In this document: positions 9,964-21,158 of the stretch, in pieces
Position numbering within the stretch: position 1 is the first letter of the stretch
Layout: each line of letters begins with the position of its first letter
Translations under genes and position numbers: made by a program
NCBI RefSeq assembly: GCF_036013915.1
Contig: NZ_CP107899.1
Location: 1,612,001 to 1,676,000 of the forward strand
DNA length: 64,000 nucleotides
From: Streptomyces sp. NBC_00464
GTDB lineage: Bacteria; Actinomycetota; Actinomycetes; Streptomycetales; Streptomycetaceae
Direction of reading: 5' to 3'
The notes under the pieces: generated by a model
Database searches by the model: none
What the model was told of the DNA's origin: nothing
Seen by the model: the letters and a program-made list of their open reading frames with translations, nothing else

Positions 9964-10036
9964 GGCGCTCGTCGGTCCTCAGGGTCGGGGGCGGGGGCAG
10001 GTAGTCGTCCCCCAGGGTATCCGGACGCCGGGGAAC

Positions 10037-10080
10037 GCAAAGCCCTCGCCCGGTTTATGTGAAGGACGAGGGCCTTTCGC
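10037..10080 (-). terminator. Terminator after glnD
   Basis: An imperfect inverted repeat (about 10037-10048 with 10067-10080, one bulge) lies 14 bases downstream of the glnD stop. It encloses a loop of about 18 bases. The transcript would end the amtB-glnB-glnD operon. Confidence 0.7.
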
Positions 10081-10093
10081 AGGGGCGCACACC

Positions 10094-12547
10094 TCAGCCG
10101 AGCGCCTTCTCGATCTCCCGGGCCAGCTCCGCGGCCCGCTCCGCGGACAGCGGCTCACCCTCCGCGTCCGTGACGTAGACCGTGTCCACCGCGTTCGCCC
10201 CCAGCGTCGACACATGCGCGCTGCGCACCCGTACCTCGCTCTGTTCCAGCGCCCGGCCGATCCGGTGCAGCAGACCGGGGGCGTCCTGGGCGCGCACCTC
10301 GATCACCGTGGCCAGCTGCGAACCGGCCGCCGCGACCGTGACCCTCGGCGGCGGGGCCTTCACCCCTCGGCGCCGCGGGTAGGCGGCCTCGCGTTCGGCG
10401 AGACGGGCCCGGATGTCCAGGGAGCCGTCCAGGGCGCGGACGAGGTCGGCGCGCAGCCGGGCCGCCTGGGGCAGGGACCCGTACTCGGCCGCCACACGCC
10501 AGCTGAGCAGCAGCAGGTCCGCCCTCTCGCCCAGCTCGGTGGGGAGCTCCACGGCGCGCAGGTCGGCGGCGCGGACGGTCAGGCGGTGCAGGGCGAGGAC
10601 CCCGGCGGCGGCCGGGAGGACGCCGGGGCGGTCGGGGAGTGCGATGAGGAGTTCGACGCCGACGGGTTCGGGGCCGCCGTCCTCCTGAGGGGTCTCGGCC
10701 TGGGCGTGCAGGGCGAGGACCGGTTCGCCGGTGCGCAGGGCCTCGATGGCCAGGCGCTCCTGCTCGGCGCTGGGCGCCTCGGGCGCGGGTTCATCGGGTG
10801 CCTCGCCTGCGAGGACCGCCGCGACGCGTTTGACGAGATCGGCGACGAGGGAGGCGCGCCAGGTGGACCAGGCGGCGGGCCCGGTGGCGAGCGCGTCGGC
10901 CTCGGTGAGCGCGTGCAGGAGCTCCAGGGTGGCGGCGCTCCCCACGGCGGTGGCGACCGAGCGGACGGTGGCCGGGTCGTCGAGGTCGCGGCGGGTGGCG
11001 GTCTCGATGAGCAGCAGATGGTGGCGTACGAGGGTGGCGATGACGCCCACGTCGTGCTGGTCGAAGCCGATCCGGGCGGCCATGTCGCGGGCGATGACCT
11101 CACCGGCGACGGAGTGGTCGCCGGGCCAGCCCTTCCCGATGTCGTGCAGCAGCGCGGCGACGAGCAGGAGGTCGGGGCGGCCGACGCGGCGGGTGAGGGA
11201 GGAGGCCCGGACGGCCGCCTCGACGAGGTGGCGGTCCACGGTCCAGGTGTGGACGGGGTTGCGCTGGGGCCGGCAGTGGACCCGTTCCCAGTCGGGCAGG
11301 AGCCGGGTGATGAGCCCCTCGGCTTCGAGGGCCTCCCAGACGGGGACGGTGGCCTCGCCCGCACCGAGGAGGGTGACGAGTTCCTCCCGGGCCTCGGCCG
11401 GCCAGGGCACCGGCAGCGGCTTGGCGGATGCGGCGAGGTGGCGGACGACATGGCGGGAGAGCGGCAGCTCGGACTGGGCCGCGGCCGCGGCGGCCCGCAG
11501 GACGAGGACCGGGTCGCGCTCGGGCCGGGCGGTGCGGGCGAGGACGACCTCGCCGTCGGCCTCGACGACACCGTCGGCAAGCGGGGTGCGGTCGGTGGCC
11601 GGGGCCCTGCCGCCGCCCAGCATGGCGCGCAGCCGGGGGCGGGCCGAGCGGGCGCGCAGCACCCGGTTGACCTCGCGCCAGGTGACGTCGGTGGCGTACG
11701 AGACGGTGCGGGCGGCCTCGTACACCTGGCGCAGCAGCGCGTCGGCGTCGAGCAGGCCGAGCGCGGTGGCGACCTGGTCCTGCTCCTGGAGGGCCAGGCG
11801 GTCGGTGGCGCGGCCGGTGGTGAGGTGGAGGGCGTCGCGGGCGTCGAGGAGGACGCGGCGGGCCTCGGTGAGGCCCTCGCGGGGGGCGTCGGCGACCCAG
11901 GAGGCGGCGACGGCGCGCAGCGCGGTGGCGTCGCGCAGTCCGCCGCGGGCCTCCTTGAGGTCGGGTTCCAGGAGGAACTGGAGCTCGCCCTGGCGCTCGG
12001 CCCGTTCGCGGCAGAGCTCGTCGAGGGCGGGCAGGCGCTTGGGGGCCTGGTTGCGCCAGTCGGCGAGGATCGCGGTGCGCAGGGAGGCGACGAGGCCGAG
12101 GTCCCCGGCGACGGGCCGGGCGTCCAGCAGGCCGAGCTGGACCTTGAGGTCCTCGCCTGCGGTCTTGCGGGCTTCGGCGGGGGTGCGTACGGAGTGGTCG
12201 AGGGCGAGGCCCAGGTCCCAGACGGGGTACCAGACGCGGTCGGCGAGGGCGGCCACGGCTCCGGCGTCGGCGGTGCCGTCGTGCAGGAGCAGGAGGTCGA
12301 GGTCGCTGCGCGGGGAGAGCTCGCCGCGGCCGTAGCCGCCGACGGCGACGAGGGCGGCGCCCCGCACGCCGGCGTGTTCGGCCGCGGCGGTGAAGAGGGC
12401 GGTCAGCCACTCGTCGGTCAGCGTGGCGAGGGCCGCACGGCGCGGCGGCCCGGACTGCGCCTTCTCCTGGAGAAGGCGCAGCCGGGCCGCCGCATAGCCG
12501 CTGGGTCCCGAGTCCTCGGATTCGGTGGTCACTTCGGTACTCGTCAC
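10094..12547 (-). CDS. glnD: PII nucleotidyltransferase / HD-domain protein GlnD
   Basis: Sensor enzyme that modifies and demodifies the PII protein in response to nitrogen status. In Streptomyces the modification is reported to be adenylylation. The nucleotidyltransferase signature GGYGRGELSPRSDLDLLLL lies near residue 70, the HD hydrolase motif LLHDIGKGWPGDHS follows in the middle, and two ACT-like domains occupy the C terminus. The GTG at 12547 gives VTSTEVTTESEDSG with a GGAAAGG RBS, for 817 residues. The gene is third in the amtB-glnB-glnD operon, 31 bases after glnB, so enzyme and substrate are co-expressed. Confidence 0.96.
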   Translation of the reverse strand: MTSTEVTTESEDSGPSGYAAARLRLLQEKAQSGPPRRAALATLTDEWLTALFTAAAEHAGVRGAALVAVGGYGRGELSPRSDLDLLLLHDGTADAGAVAALADRVWYPVWDLGLALDHSVRTPAEARKTAGEDLKVQLGLLDARPVAGDLGLVASLRTAILADWRNQAPKRLPALDELCRERAERQGELQFLLEPDLKEARGGLRDATALRAVAASWVADAPREGLTEARRVLLDARDALHLTTGRATDRLALQEQDQVATALGLLDADALLRQVYEAARTVSYATDVTWREVNRVLRARSARPRLRAMLGGGRAPATDRTPLADGVVEADGEVVLARTARPERDPVLVLRAAAAAAQSELPLSRHVVRHLAASAKPLPVPWPAEAREELVTLLGAGEATVPVWEALEAEGLITRLLPDWERVHCRPQRNPVHTWTVDRHLVEAAVRASSLTRRVGRPDLLLVAALLHDIGKGWPGDHSVAGEVIARDMAARIGFDQHDVGVIATLVRHHLLLIETATRRDLDDPATVRSVATAVGSAATLELLHALTEADALATGPAAWSTWRASLVADLVKRVAAVLAGEAPDEPAPEAPSAEQERLAIEALRTGEPVLALHAQAETPQEDGGPEPVGVELLIALPDRPGVLPAAAGVLALHRLTVRAADLRAVELPTELGERADLLLLSWRVAAEYGSLPQAARLRADLVRALDGSLDIRARLAEREAAYPRRRGVKAPPPRVTVAAAGSQLATVIEVRAQDAPGLLHRIGRALEQSEVRVRSAHVSTLGANAVDTVYVTDAEGEPLSAERAAELAREIEKALG

Positions 12548-12578
12548 CCAGCTGCCTTTCCGTGTGCGGAACAGTCGG

Positions 12579-14510
<1,932 letters not shown>

Positions 14511-14636
14511 TTACGACGCTCCGACAGGGGAACGACCACACGAACCGGCCACGACAACCACCCACTGACCAGGCAATCGGGGGAGCCGAAGTCGGTCGGT
14601 GCGGGGTGGCCGTCGTGGCCGGGGCAGAGGTGCCGC

Positions 14637-16112
14637 TCAGACCGCTTCGGCGGTCTCGGGCAGTTGTGCGGTGAGGAGATCGGTGAGCCGGGCGACCTCG
14701 GGAATGTCCCCGAAGTCCCTGGCCGCGGTGTCGACGGTCTTGCGCAGCCGGGTGTTGACGCGCTCCGAGCGGACCTTCTTGGCGACGCGCAGGGCCTTCT
14801 CGGCCAGCACGGTGGACTGCTCGGGCTCGCGCTTGAGGAGGTGGACGGTGGCGAGGCCGACCAGATTGAGTGCGTACGAACGCTGGTGCTCGTCGTCCTC
14901 GCCGAAGAGCTCGACCGCCCGCTGCATGACGGGTTCGGCGAGTGAGGCGTACGTGGGGCTGCGGCCGGCCACATAGGCCAGGTCGCGGTAGGAGTGGGAG
15001 TTCTCGCCGTTGAGCTCGGCCTCGGAGAAGAAGCGGATCCAGTCGGGCTCGGGCTCGCCGTCGATCCCCGCGTCGAGGAAGGTGTCCTCGGCCATCCGGA
15101 CGGCCCGCTTGCACTTGCTGGGCTGGCCCATGTTGGCGTAGGCGCGGGCCTCCATCGCATACAGCATGGCCTGGGTCCGTGCGGTGGCGCAGTCGCGGCT
15201 GCCGTACTGCGCGAGGTGGATGAGCTCAAGGGCGTCGTCGGGGCGGCCCAGGTGGATCATCTGGCGGCTCATGCTGGACAGGACGTACGAGCCCAGCGGC
15301 TTGTCGCCGGCCTCCTTGGAGGCGTGCAGGGCGAGCACGAAGTACTTCTGGGCGGTGGGCTGGAGGCCGACGTCGTAACTCATCCAGCCCGCCAGCTCGG
15401 CCAGTTCGGCAGCGCAGCGGAAGAGGCGCTTCGCGGTGGCGGCCGGCTGCGGCTCCTGGAGCAGGTCGGTGACCTCGTGGAGCTGCCCCACGACGGCCTT
15501 GCGGCGCAGTCCGCCGCCGCACTGGGCGTCCCACTGGCGGAACATCGCGGTGGTGGATTCCAGCAGGTCGAGCTCGGGTCCGGAGAGCCGGGAGGGGCGG
15601 CGGGCGGCGGCGGCCGACTCCGGCTCGACGGATGCACCGGACGCGACGGGCACCAGCCAGCGCTGCATGGGTTCGATGAGAGCGGGTCCGGCGGCGAGTG
15701 CGAGTGAGCTGCCGAGGAATCCCCGGCGGGCGAGCATCAGGTCGCTGCGGGAGAACTCGCTGAGCAGGGCGACGGTCTGGGGTCCGGCCCAGGGCAGATC
15801 GACGCCCGCCACGGAGGGCGCCTGGTGGGCGGCGCGCAGCCCCAGGTCCTCGACGGCGACGACGGATCCGAAGCGCTCGGAGAACAGCTCGGACAGGATG
15901 CGCGGGATCGGTTCGCGCGGCTGCTCACCGTCGAGCCAGCGCCGCACCCGCGAGGTGTCGGTGCTGATGTGGTGGGCACCCATCTGTCGCGCCCTGCGGT
16001 TCACCTGCCGGGCCAGCTCGCCTTTCGACCAGCCGCTGCGCACAAACCATGATCCCAATTGCCCGTTGGGGCGCTTACCGGCATTCGAATCGCCTGCGCC
16101 GCTGCCACTCAC
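14637..16112 (-). CDS. nsdA: NsdA-like negative regulator of sporulation and antibiotic production
   Basis: Cytosolic regulator known in Streptomyces to delay aerial development and repress antibiotic synthesis. The 491 residues begin MSGSGAGDSNAGKRPNGQLG (GTG start) and contain an N-terminal helix-turn-helix-like segment (ELARQVNRRARQMGAHHIST, RVRRWLDGEQPREP). The rest is a long run of helical repeats resembling TPRs (LFRCAAELAELAGWM, HLAQYGSRDCATARTQAML). It lies directly upstream of amtB on the same strand, as nsdA does in S. coelicolor by memory. The assignment rests on this synteny plus the architecture; no partner gene is adjacent. Confidence 0.8.
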   Translation of the reverse strand: MSGSGAGDSNAGKRPNGQLGSWFVRSGWSKGELARQVNRRARQMGAHHISTDTSRVRRWLDGEQPREPIPRILSELFSERFGSVVAVEDLGLRAAHQAPSVAGVDLPWAGPQTVALLSEFSRSDLMLARRGFLGSSLALAAGPALIEPMQRWLVPVASGASVEPESAAAARRPSRLSGPELDLLESTTAMFRQWDAQCGGGLRRKAVVGQLHEVTDLLQEPQPAATAKRLFRCAAELAELAGWMSYDVGLQPTAQKYFVLALHASKEAGDKPLGSYVLSSMSRQMIHLGRPDDALELIHLAQYGSRDCATARTQAMLYAMEARAYANMGQPSKCKRAVRMAEDTFLDAGIDGEPEPDWIRFFSEAELNGENSHSYRDLAYVAGRSPTYASLAEPVMQRAVELFGEDDEHQRSYALNLVGLATVHLLKREPEQSTVLAEKALRVAKKVRSERVNTRLRKTVDTAARDFGDIPEVARLTDLLTAQLPETAEAV

Positions 16113-16537
16113 TGGAACGCCCCCATCCGCCGAATACTGTCGCGCGAACCTCTATCAGAATGCCGCGAACCGCTGCTGCCCGTATGCAGGTTGCCCATCA
16201 TCGAACAGAAAATCGGGTTGCCTCCGGCATACCCATGGGCGCACATACTTCCATGGTTCGTGTACCGACGGTAATCCTACGATCACCCACCCCGCGAGGC
16301 CGTTTACAGAAACGCCACCATTCGCCACCCCTTCGAATGAACGCCACCGCGGCCGGGCGCGATTCACTTGACAGGCAGCGATCAGCGGTGGGCGCACGGA
16401 CGCACTCAAGGGCGCGCACGGGGTACTCGCACTCCCGGGGCGCACCCCGCTCTCACGCGGATCACGCAGGACCGACGGAGTGTCACGGAATCACTCCGGT
16501 TCGTAACCACCGGCGCGCTGGACCCGTTGGAGGGGGC
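16113..16537. other. Divergent intergenic region nsdA / primase-like gene
   Basis: This 425-base gap is somewhat A/T-richer than its surroundings and should hold promoters for both divergent genes. A perfect TTGACA hexamer lies at 16368-16373 on the plus strand, but no good -10 follows at 16-18 bases. No open frame with coding character was seen. Confidence 0.4.
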
Positions 16538-17197
16538 ATGGGCTTCACGATCGGCGGCATCCGTGAGATGCGATCCGGCGCACGGCGCCGCGGCCGTGCG
16601 GCCGTGAGCACCGCGGTGGCCGAGTACACGGGGCTGTGGGGCTGGGCGGTCGCGCCCGGCGCGCGCGCTGCGGACGGCAACTGCTCGTGCGGGGACGCCG
16701 GTTGCCCCTCCCCCGGGGCTCATCCGCTGGAGTTCGCGCCGGAGGTTCCCGCCGGGGCGACGCTCGACACCGCGGCTCGTGCGTGGGCCGAGGTACCCGG
16801 CGCCGCGATGCTGCTGCCGGTGGGCCGCAGTTTCGATGTGCTCGACGTCGCGGAGCCGGCCGGGCGCCGGGCGCTCGTGCGGATGGAGCGGATGGGGCTG
16901 CCGCTGGGCCCGGTGGCGGTGACCCCGGCCGGCCGTGCGCAGTTCTTCGTCGCACCCGGAGCGGCCGCCGAACTTCCCCGGTTGCTGTACCGGATGGGCT
17001 GGGACGACGCGGGCCTCGACCTGCGGGCGTTCGGCTCCGGCTCCCACATCACCGCGCCGCCGTCGGACCAGGGCGGCCTCGGCCCGGTCCGCTGGCTGCG
17101 CCCGCCGGCCCTGGACACCGCGGCCGCACCCCCGGAGGCCCGGCTGCTGCTGGGCACGCTGGCGTACATCTGCCACCGGCTGACTCCCTGCGGCTGA
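16538..17197 (+). CDS. Stand-alone primase/polymerase N-terminal-like protein
   Basis: Resembles the N-terminal catalytic module of bifunctional DNA primase/polymerases of phages and plasmids, but stands alone at 219 residues. The start is ATG 16538 behind a G-rich RBS. The Cys-rich motif NCSCGDAGCPSPGAHP lies near residue 49, followed by the paired acidic strand SFDVLDVAEPAGRRAL. Later comes GSGSHITAPPS, a match to the His-containing strand of the family. No helicase or HTH domain is attached. Neighbours give no replication context. The protein is probably chromosomal and domesticated; enzymatic activity is unproven. Transcription ends at a strong stem-loop shared with ftsY. Confidence 0.75.
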   Translation: MGFTIGGIREMRSGARRRGRAAVSTAVAEYTGLWGWAVAPGARAADGNCSCGDAGCPSPGAHPLEFAPEVPAGATLDTAARAWAEVPGAAMLLPVGRSFDVLDVAEPAGRRALVRMERMGLPLGPVAVTPAGRAQFFVAPGAAAELPRLLYRMGWDDAGLDLRAFGSGSHITAPPSDQGGLGPVRWLRPPALDTAAAPPEARLLLGTLAYICHRLTPCG

Positions 17198-17198
17198 G

Positions 17199-17257
17199 CC
17201 CGTACAGCGAGGAGCCCGGCCACACGGTGCGTGCGGCCGGGCTCCTCGCTGTACGGG
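17199..17257. terminator. Bidirectional terminator between primase-like gene and ftsY
   Basis: A perfect 23-bp inverted repeat (17199-17221 with 17235-17257) closes a 13-base loop. It lies right after the upstream stop codon and 16 bases from the ftsY stop on the other strand. It is the longest perfect stem noticed in this window. Confidence 0.9.
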
Positions 17258-17273
17258 ACGTGGACGGGGGAGC

Positions 17274-18482
17274 TCAGTCCCCGATCAGGGCGTCCACGAA
17301 CGCCTCCGGCTCGAACGGAGCCAGATCGTCCGGCCCCTCGCCGAGCCCGACGAGCTTCACCGGTACGCCCAGCTCGCGCTGGACGGCGATGACGATGCCG
17401 CCCTTGGCGGTGCCGTCGAGCTTGGTGAGGACGATGCCGGTGATGTCGACGACCTCGGCGAACACCCGCGCCTGCACCAGGCCGTTCTGCCCGGTGGTGG
17501 CGTCGAGGACGAGCAGGATCTCGTCGAGGGGTCCGTGCTTCTCGACGACCCGCTTGACCTTGCCGAGCTCGTCCATCAGCCCGGTCTTGGTGTGCAGCCG
17601 GCCCGCCGTGTCGATGAGGACGACGTCGGCACCCTCGGCGATCCCTTCCTTCACGGCGTCGAAGGCGATCGACGCCGGGTCGCCGCCCTCGGGTCCGCGC
17701 ACGGTGCGGGCACCGACGCGCTCGCCCCAGGTCTGGAGCTGATCGGCGGCGGCGGCACGGAAGGTGTCGGCCGCGCCGAGCACGACGCTGCGGCCGTCGG
17801 CCACCAGCACCCGGGCCAGCTTGCCCGTCGTGGTGGTCTTGCCGGTGCCGTTGACGCCGACGACCATCACGACGCCGGGGGTTTCGGCGCCGCCCTCCGT
17901 CTTGACCGCGCGGTCGAAGTCGGTGCCGAGAAGAGTGAGGAGCTCCTCACGCAGCAGCTTCCTCAGCTCCTCGGGGGTACGGGTGCCGAGGACGCGGACG
18001 CGCTCCCTGAGCCGTTCGACCAGTTCCTGGGTGGGGGCGACGCCGACGTCGGCGGTGAGGAGGGTGTCCTCGATCTCCTCCCAGGTGTCCTCGTCGAGGT
18101 TGTCCCGGGACAGGAGCGTGAGCAGCCCCTTGCCGAGGGAGTTCTGCGAGCGGGCGAGCCGGGCCCGGAGCCGTACGAGACGGCCGGCGGTGGGCTCGGG
18201 GACGTCCAGCGCGGGGGCTGCGGGCGCCTCCGGCTCGGCGGTTTCCGGGGCCTTCCCGGCGGCCTCCTCGGGCGGAAGGCCGACCTCCTCGATGGTGCGG
18301 CGCGATGCGTCGCGCGGCGTTTCGGCCTCCTCGCCGACATGGGGCTCGGCGGGAGGAGTGATGGTCGGCGTGCTCGACGGTGCCGGGGGCAGCTGCTTCT
18401 TCTTGCGGCTGCTGACCACGAGCCCGCTGATCACGCCGACCGCGACCAGGGCGATGACTACAGCAAGGATGACGAATTCCAT
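17274..18482 (-). CDS. ftsY: SRP receptor FtsY
   Basis: Membrane-docked GTPase that receives the SRP-ribosome complex. The ATG at 18482 gives MEFVILAVVIALVAVGVISG, a single N-terminal membrane anchor typical of actinobacterial FtsY. Then come a charged Glu/Pro/Ala linker to about residue 110, the N domain (LARSQNSLGKGLL) and the G domain with GVNGTGKTTTTGKL, DTAGRLHTK and TKLDGTAKGG. The protein has 402 residues. The frame stays open upstream to 18632 but without family features. It is transcribed alone. Confidence 0.96.
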   Translation of the reverse strand: MEFVILAVVIALVAVGVISGLVVSSRKKKQLPPAPSSTPTITPPAEPHVGEEAETPRDASRRTIEEVGLPPEEAAGKAPETAEPEAPAAPALDVPEPTAGRLVRLRARLARSQNSLGKGLLTLLSRDNLDEDTWEEIEDTLLTADVGVAPTQELVERLRERVRVLGTRTPEELRKLLREELLTLLGTDFDRAVKTEGGAETPGVVMVVGVNGTGKTTTTGKLARVLVADGRSVVLGAADTFRAAAADQLQTWGERVGARTVRGPEGGDPASIAFDAVKEGIAEGADVVLIDTAGRLHTKTGLMDELGKVKRVVEKHGPLDEILLVLDATTGQNGLVQARVFAEVVDITGIVLTKLDGTAKGGIVIAVQRELGVPVKLVGLGEGPDDLAPFEPEAFVDALIGD

Positions 18483-18631
18483 AACCCACCCAGTATCGGT
18501 CACGTGCGGCAGCATGCGAGGGATGCGGTGCCCGGCAGGCGGCAGAACGCGTGCGACAGCCTCCTGAGCAGCGCATGCCCCCCGCCGGGCACCGGGTGGA
18601 GGAACCGCGATGCCCTCATCCGCGCCGGGCA

Positions 18632-18660
18632 TTACGCACCGTATGTCGTAAAGGTACGAT
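18632..18660 (+). promoter_or_regulatory. Promoter of NCS1 permease gene, probably leaderless
   Basis: TTACGC (18632-18637), a 17-base spacer and TACGAT (18655-18660) form a plausible vegetative promoter. The GTG start lies only 7 bases after the -10, so transcription would begin at or next to the start codon. There is no RBS. Confidence 0.6.
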
Positions 18661-18667
18661 CCTGGCC

Positions 18668-20059
18668 GTGGAGACCCGTGGGCTGGACCCCGTGCCCGAC
18701 AGCGAACGCACCGGCCGGGTCCGGGCCCTCTTCCCCACCTGGGCGGCCGCCAATATGACCGTGCTGCTGCTCACCATCGGTGCGGGGCTCGTCGTCCTCG
18801 ACGGACTGGGTCTCTGGCAGGTCCTGGTCGTCGCGGTCACGGCTCCGGCCGTCTCGTTCGGCATGGTCGGACTGATCTCGGTCGCGGGGCGCAGCGGCGG
18901 CGCCCCCGGCATGGCGCTGTCCCGGGCCGTCTTCGGCCAGCGGGGCAATCTGGCGCCCGGTGCGCTGATCTGGGTGGCCCGCTGGGGGTGGGAGACGGTG
19001 AACGCGGTCACCGGGGCGTACGCCCTGCTGGCCGTGCTCGGCCTGCTCTTCGGTGTCCGGAGCACCTCGACGCTGATCGTGGTGACGCTGCTCGCGTTCG
19101 TCGCGAGCAGCTTTCTGCTGTCGGGGCTGGGCATGGGGGCGCTGCGACTGTGCTGCACCTGGTCCGCGTACCTCTTCGGCGGGTTCAGCGTGCTGGTCCT
19201 GGTGCACCTGGCCGGGGCGACGGCCTGGCGGGCGGTACTGGACCGGCCCGCCGGTCCGACCTCGGCGATGATCGCGGGGATCGGCACCCTGGCGGCCGGC
19301 GGCATCAGCTGGGCGCCCGCGGGGCCCGACTTCACCCGCTACCTGCCGCGCACCGCGTCGGGGAGGGCGATGGTCGCCGCGGCCGTGGGCGGTGCGGGAA
19401 TCGTGTTTCTGCCGATGGTCCTGATGGGGGCGGTGATGGCGGTCGGCACGCCGGGACTCGCCGTCACCCGTGATCCGGTCTCGTTCATCGGGGTGCTGCT
19501 GCCCGACTGGATCTCGGTTCCGTATCTGGTCGTCGCCGTGCTCGGCATGGTGCTGATCAACGCCATGTCGATGTATTCGGCCGGATTCACCGCGCAGACC
19601 CTGGGATTCACGATCCCGCGCGCCTGGGCCGTCGGTGTGAATGCGGCGATCAGCCTGTTCCTCGGGTCGCTGCTGATGCTCGTGGCGAGCAGCTTCGTCG
19701 ATGCGTTCGTCTCCTTCCTGAATCTGCTCGCGGTGACGTTCTCGGCATGGATCGGCGTCTTCGGCGTGGATCAGCTGCGGGGGCGCGTGTACGACCCGGT
19801 GGCACTCATGGACACCACACCCACCAGCGCCTACTGGTACGCGGGCGGTTTCGCGTGGACCGCGGTGGCGGCCTGGGCAGTGGGCCTGGTGGCGGGGCTG
19901 CTGTTCACCGGCGTGGAGTGGTTCGCCGGTCCGCTCGCGACGACCTGGCCGGGGCGCAACGGGCTCGGCTGGGCCGCCACGATCGTCGTCTCGGGCGGTC
20001 TGTACGCGGTACTGCCCCGGCCCGCCGCGGGGCGTCGGGTCGCACCCCTACACTTCTGA
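18668..20059 (+). CDS. NCS1-family cytosine/purine-type permease
   Basis: Secondary transporter of the nucleobase:cation symporter-1 family, probably for cytosine, purines or a related compound. The 463 residues form about twelve hydrophobic segments. The family motifs PTWAAANMTVLLLTIGAG near the N terminus and SWAPAGPDFTRYLPR in the middle are visible. The start is GTG 18668 because it sits 7 bases after a good -10; the frame is open upstream to 18551 but lacks a transporter-like N terminus there. No nucleobase catabolic gene is adjacent, so the substrate is open. The next gene starts 63 bases downstream. Confidence 0.82.
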   Translation: METRGLDPVPDSERTGRVRALFPTWAAANMTVLLLTIGAGLVVLDGLGLWQVLVVAVTAPAVSFGMVGLISVAGRSGGAPGMALSRAVFGQRGNLAPGALIWVARWGWETVNAVTGAYALLAVLGLLFGVRSTSTLIVVTLLAFVASSFLLSGLGMGALRLCCTWSAYLFGGFSVLVLVHLAGATAWRAVLDRPAGPTSAMIAGIGTLAAGGISWAPAGPDFTRYLPRTASGRAMVAAAVGGAGIVFLPMVLMGAVMAVGTPGLAVTRDPVSFIGVLLPDWISVPYLVVAVLGMVLINAMSMYSAGFTAQTLGFTIPRAWAVGVNAAISLFLGSLLMLVASSFVDAFVSFLNLLAVTFSAWIGVFGVDQLRGRVYDPVALMDTTPTSAYWYAGGFAWTAVAAWAVGLVAGLLFTGVEWFAGPLATTWPGRNGLGWAATIVVSGGLYAVLPRPAAGRRVAPLHF

Positions 20060-20122
20060 CGCTGCGTCAGCTAGGGTCCGGCCTCGCCCAGCCCGCCAGC
20101 CAGGCTCCAGGGGGACAGCGTC

Positions 20123-21088
20123 ATGGCCTTCACAGTCGTCCGGTTCAACCTCGTCGATCCGGCAGCCACTCCGGATTCCCTCTCGGCCCGCTACCGTGCG
20201 GCGCTGGACATGGCCGCTTACGCCGACGGGAACGGCGTCGACACGGTGCAGACCGAGGAACACCACGGTGTCGCCAACTCCTGGCTGCCGTCCCCCTTCA
20301 CGTTCGCCGGGGCCGTCTTCGGGGCCACCCGCAGGATCGCGGTCACGGTCTCCGCGATCATCGGACCGCTGCACGATCCGCTGCGGCTGGCCGAGGACAT
20401 CGCGGTGCTCGACCTGCTGGGCGCGGGCCGGCTGGTCACGGTCGCGGGGATCGGCTACCGGCCCGAGGAGTACGAGCGGGCGGGCGTCGAGTGGGGCAGG
20501 CGGGGCCGGCTCCAGGACGAGCTGCTGGAGACGCTGCTGAAGGCGTGGACCGGGGAGCCGTTCGAGTTCCGCGGCCGCACGGTCACGGTCACCCCCCGGC
20601 CGTTCACCCGCCCGCATCCGCTGCTGCTGGTGGGCGGCAGTTCGCGGGCGGCGGCGCGACGGGCGGCCCGGCTGGGGCTGCCGCTGTTCCCGAGCGCGCA
20701 CCTGCCGGAGCTGGAGGCGTACTACCACGCGCAGCGTGCGGAGCACGGCACGGAGGGCTTCTGCATGATGCCCTCGGCCCAGACACCGTTGCTCCATGTG
20801 TCCGAGGACCCGGACCGGACGTGGGCCGAGTACGGGGAGCACTTCCTGCACGAGGCGCGTACGTACGCCTCCTGGCAGTCCAAGGACATCCGCTCGGCCG
20901 TCCGCTCGGCGGCGACGACGGTGGCGGAGCTCCGGGACGAGGGCGTCTACCGGATCGTCACGCCGCAGCAGTGCGCGGGCCTGGCCGGGGAGCTGGACAG
21001 TCTGGTGCTGCACCCGCTGTGCGGCGGGATGCCGGTCGAGGAGGGGTGGCGCAGCCTGCGGCTGTTCTGCGGGGCGATCGGGGGGTGA
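20123..21088 (+). CDS. LLM-class flavin-dependent oxidoreductase
   Basis: Luciferase-like monooxygenase fold, using FMN or coenzyme F420. The 321 residues include the N-terminal pattern VDTVQTEEHHG, the barrel strand ITVSAIIGPLHDPLRLAEDIAVLD-like region around residue 75, and LLVGGSSRAAARRAARLGLP near residue 170. The ATG at 20123 is preceded by a GGGGGACAG RBS. It may be co-transcribed with the permease, suggesting uptake and oxidation of the same compound, but this is only inference. A hairpin terminator follows. The substrate and the cofactor cannot be told from sequence alone. Confidence 0.82.
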   Translation: MAFTVVRFNLVDPAATPDSLSARYRAALDMAAYADGNGVDTVQTEEHHGVANSWLPSPFTFAGAVFGATRRIAVTVSAIIGPLHDPLRLAEDIAVLDLLGAGRLVTVAGIGYRPEEYERAGVEWGRRGRLQDELLETLLKAWTGEPFEFRGRTVTVTPRPFTRPHPLLLVGGSSRAAARRAARLGLPLFPSAHLPELEAYYHAQRAEHGTEGFCMMPSAQTPLLHVSEDPDRTWAEYGEHFLHEARTYASWQSKDIRSAVRSAATTVAELRDEGVYRIVTPQQCAGLAGELDSLVLHPLCGGMPVEEGWRSLRLFCGAIGG

Positions 21089-21093
21089 ACGTG

Positions 21094-21133
21094 CGTAAGG
21101 CCCCGTCCCGCGGGTGCGGGACGGGGCCTTACG
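21094..21133. terminator. Bidirectional terminator between LLM gene and glcP
   Basis: A perfect 17-bp stem (21094-21110 with 21117-21133) with a 6-base loop starts 5 bases after the LLM stop. It lies 25 bases from the glcP stop on the other strand. Confidence 0.88.
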
Positions 21134-21158
21134 TCTTCGAGGAGACGGATAGCGGGGA

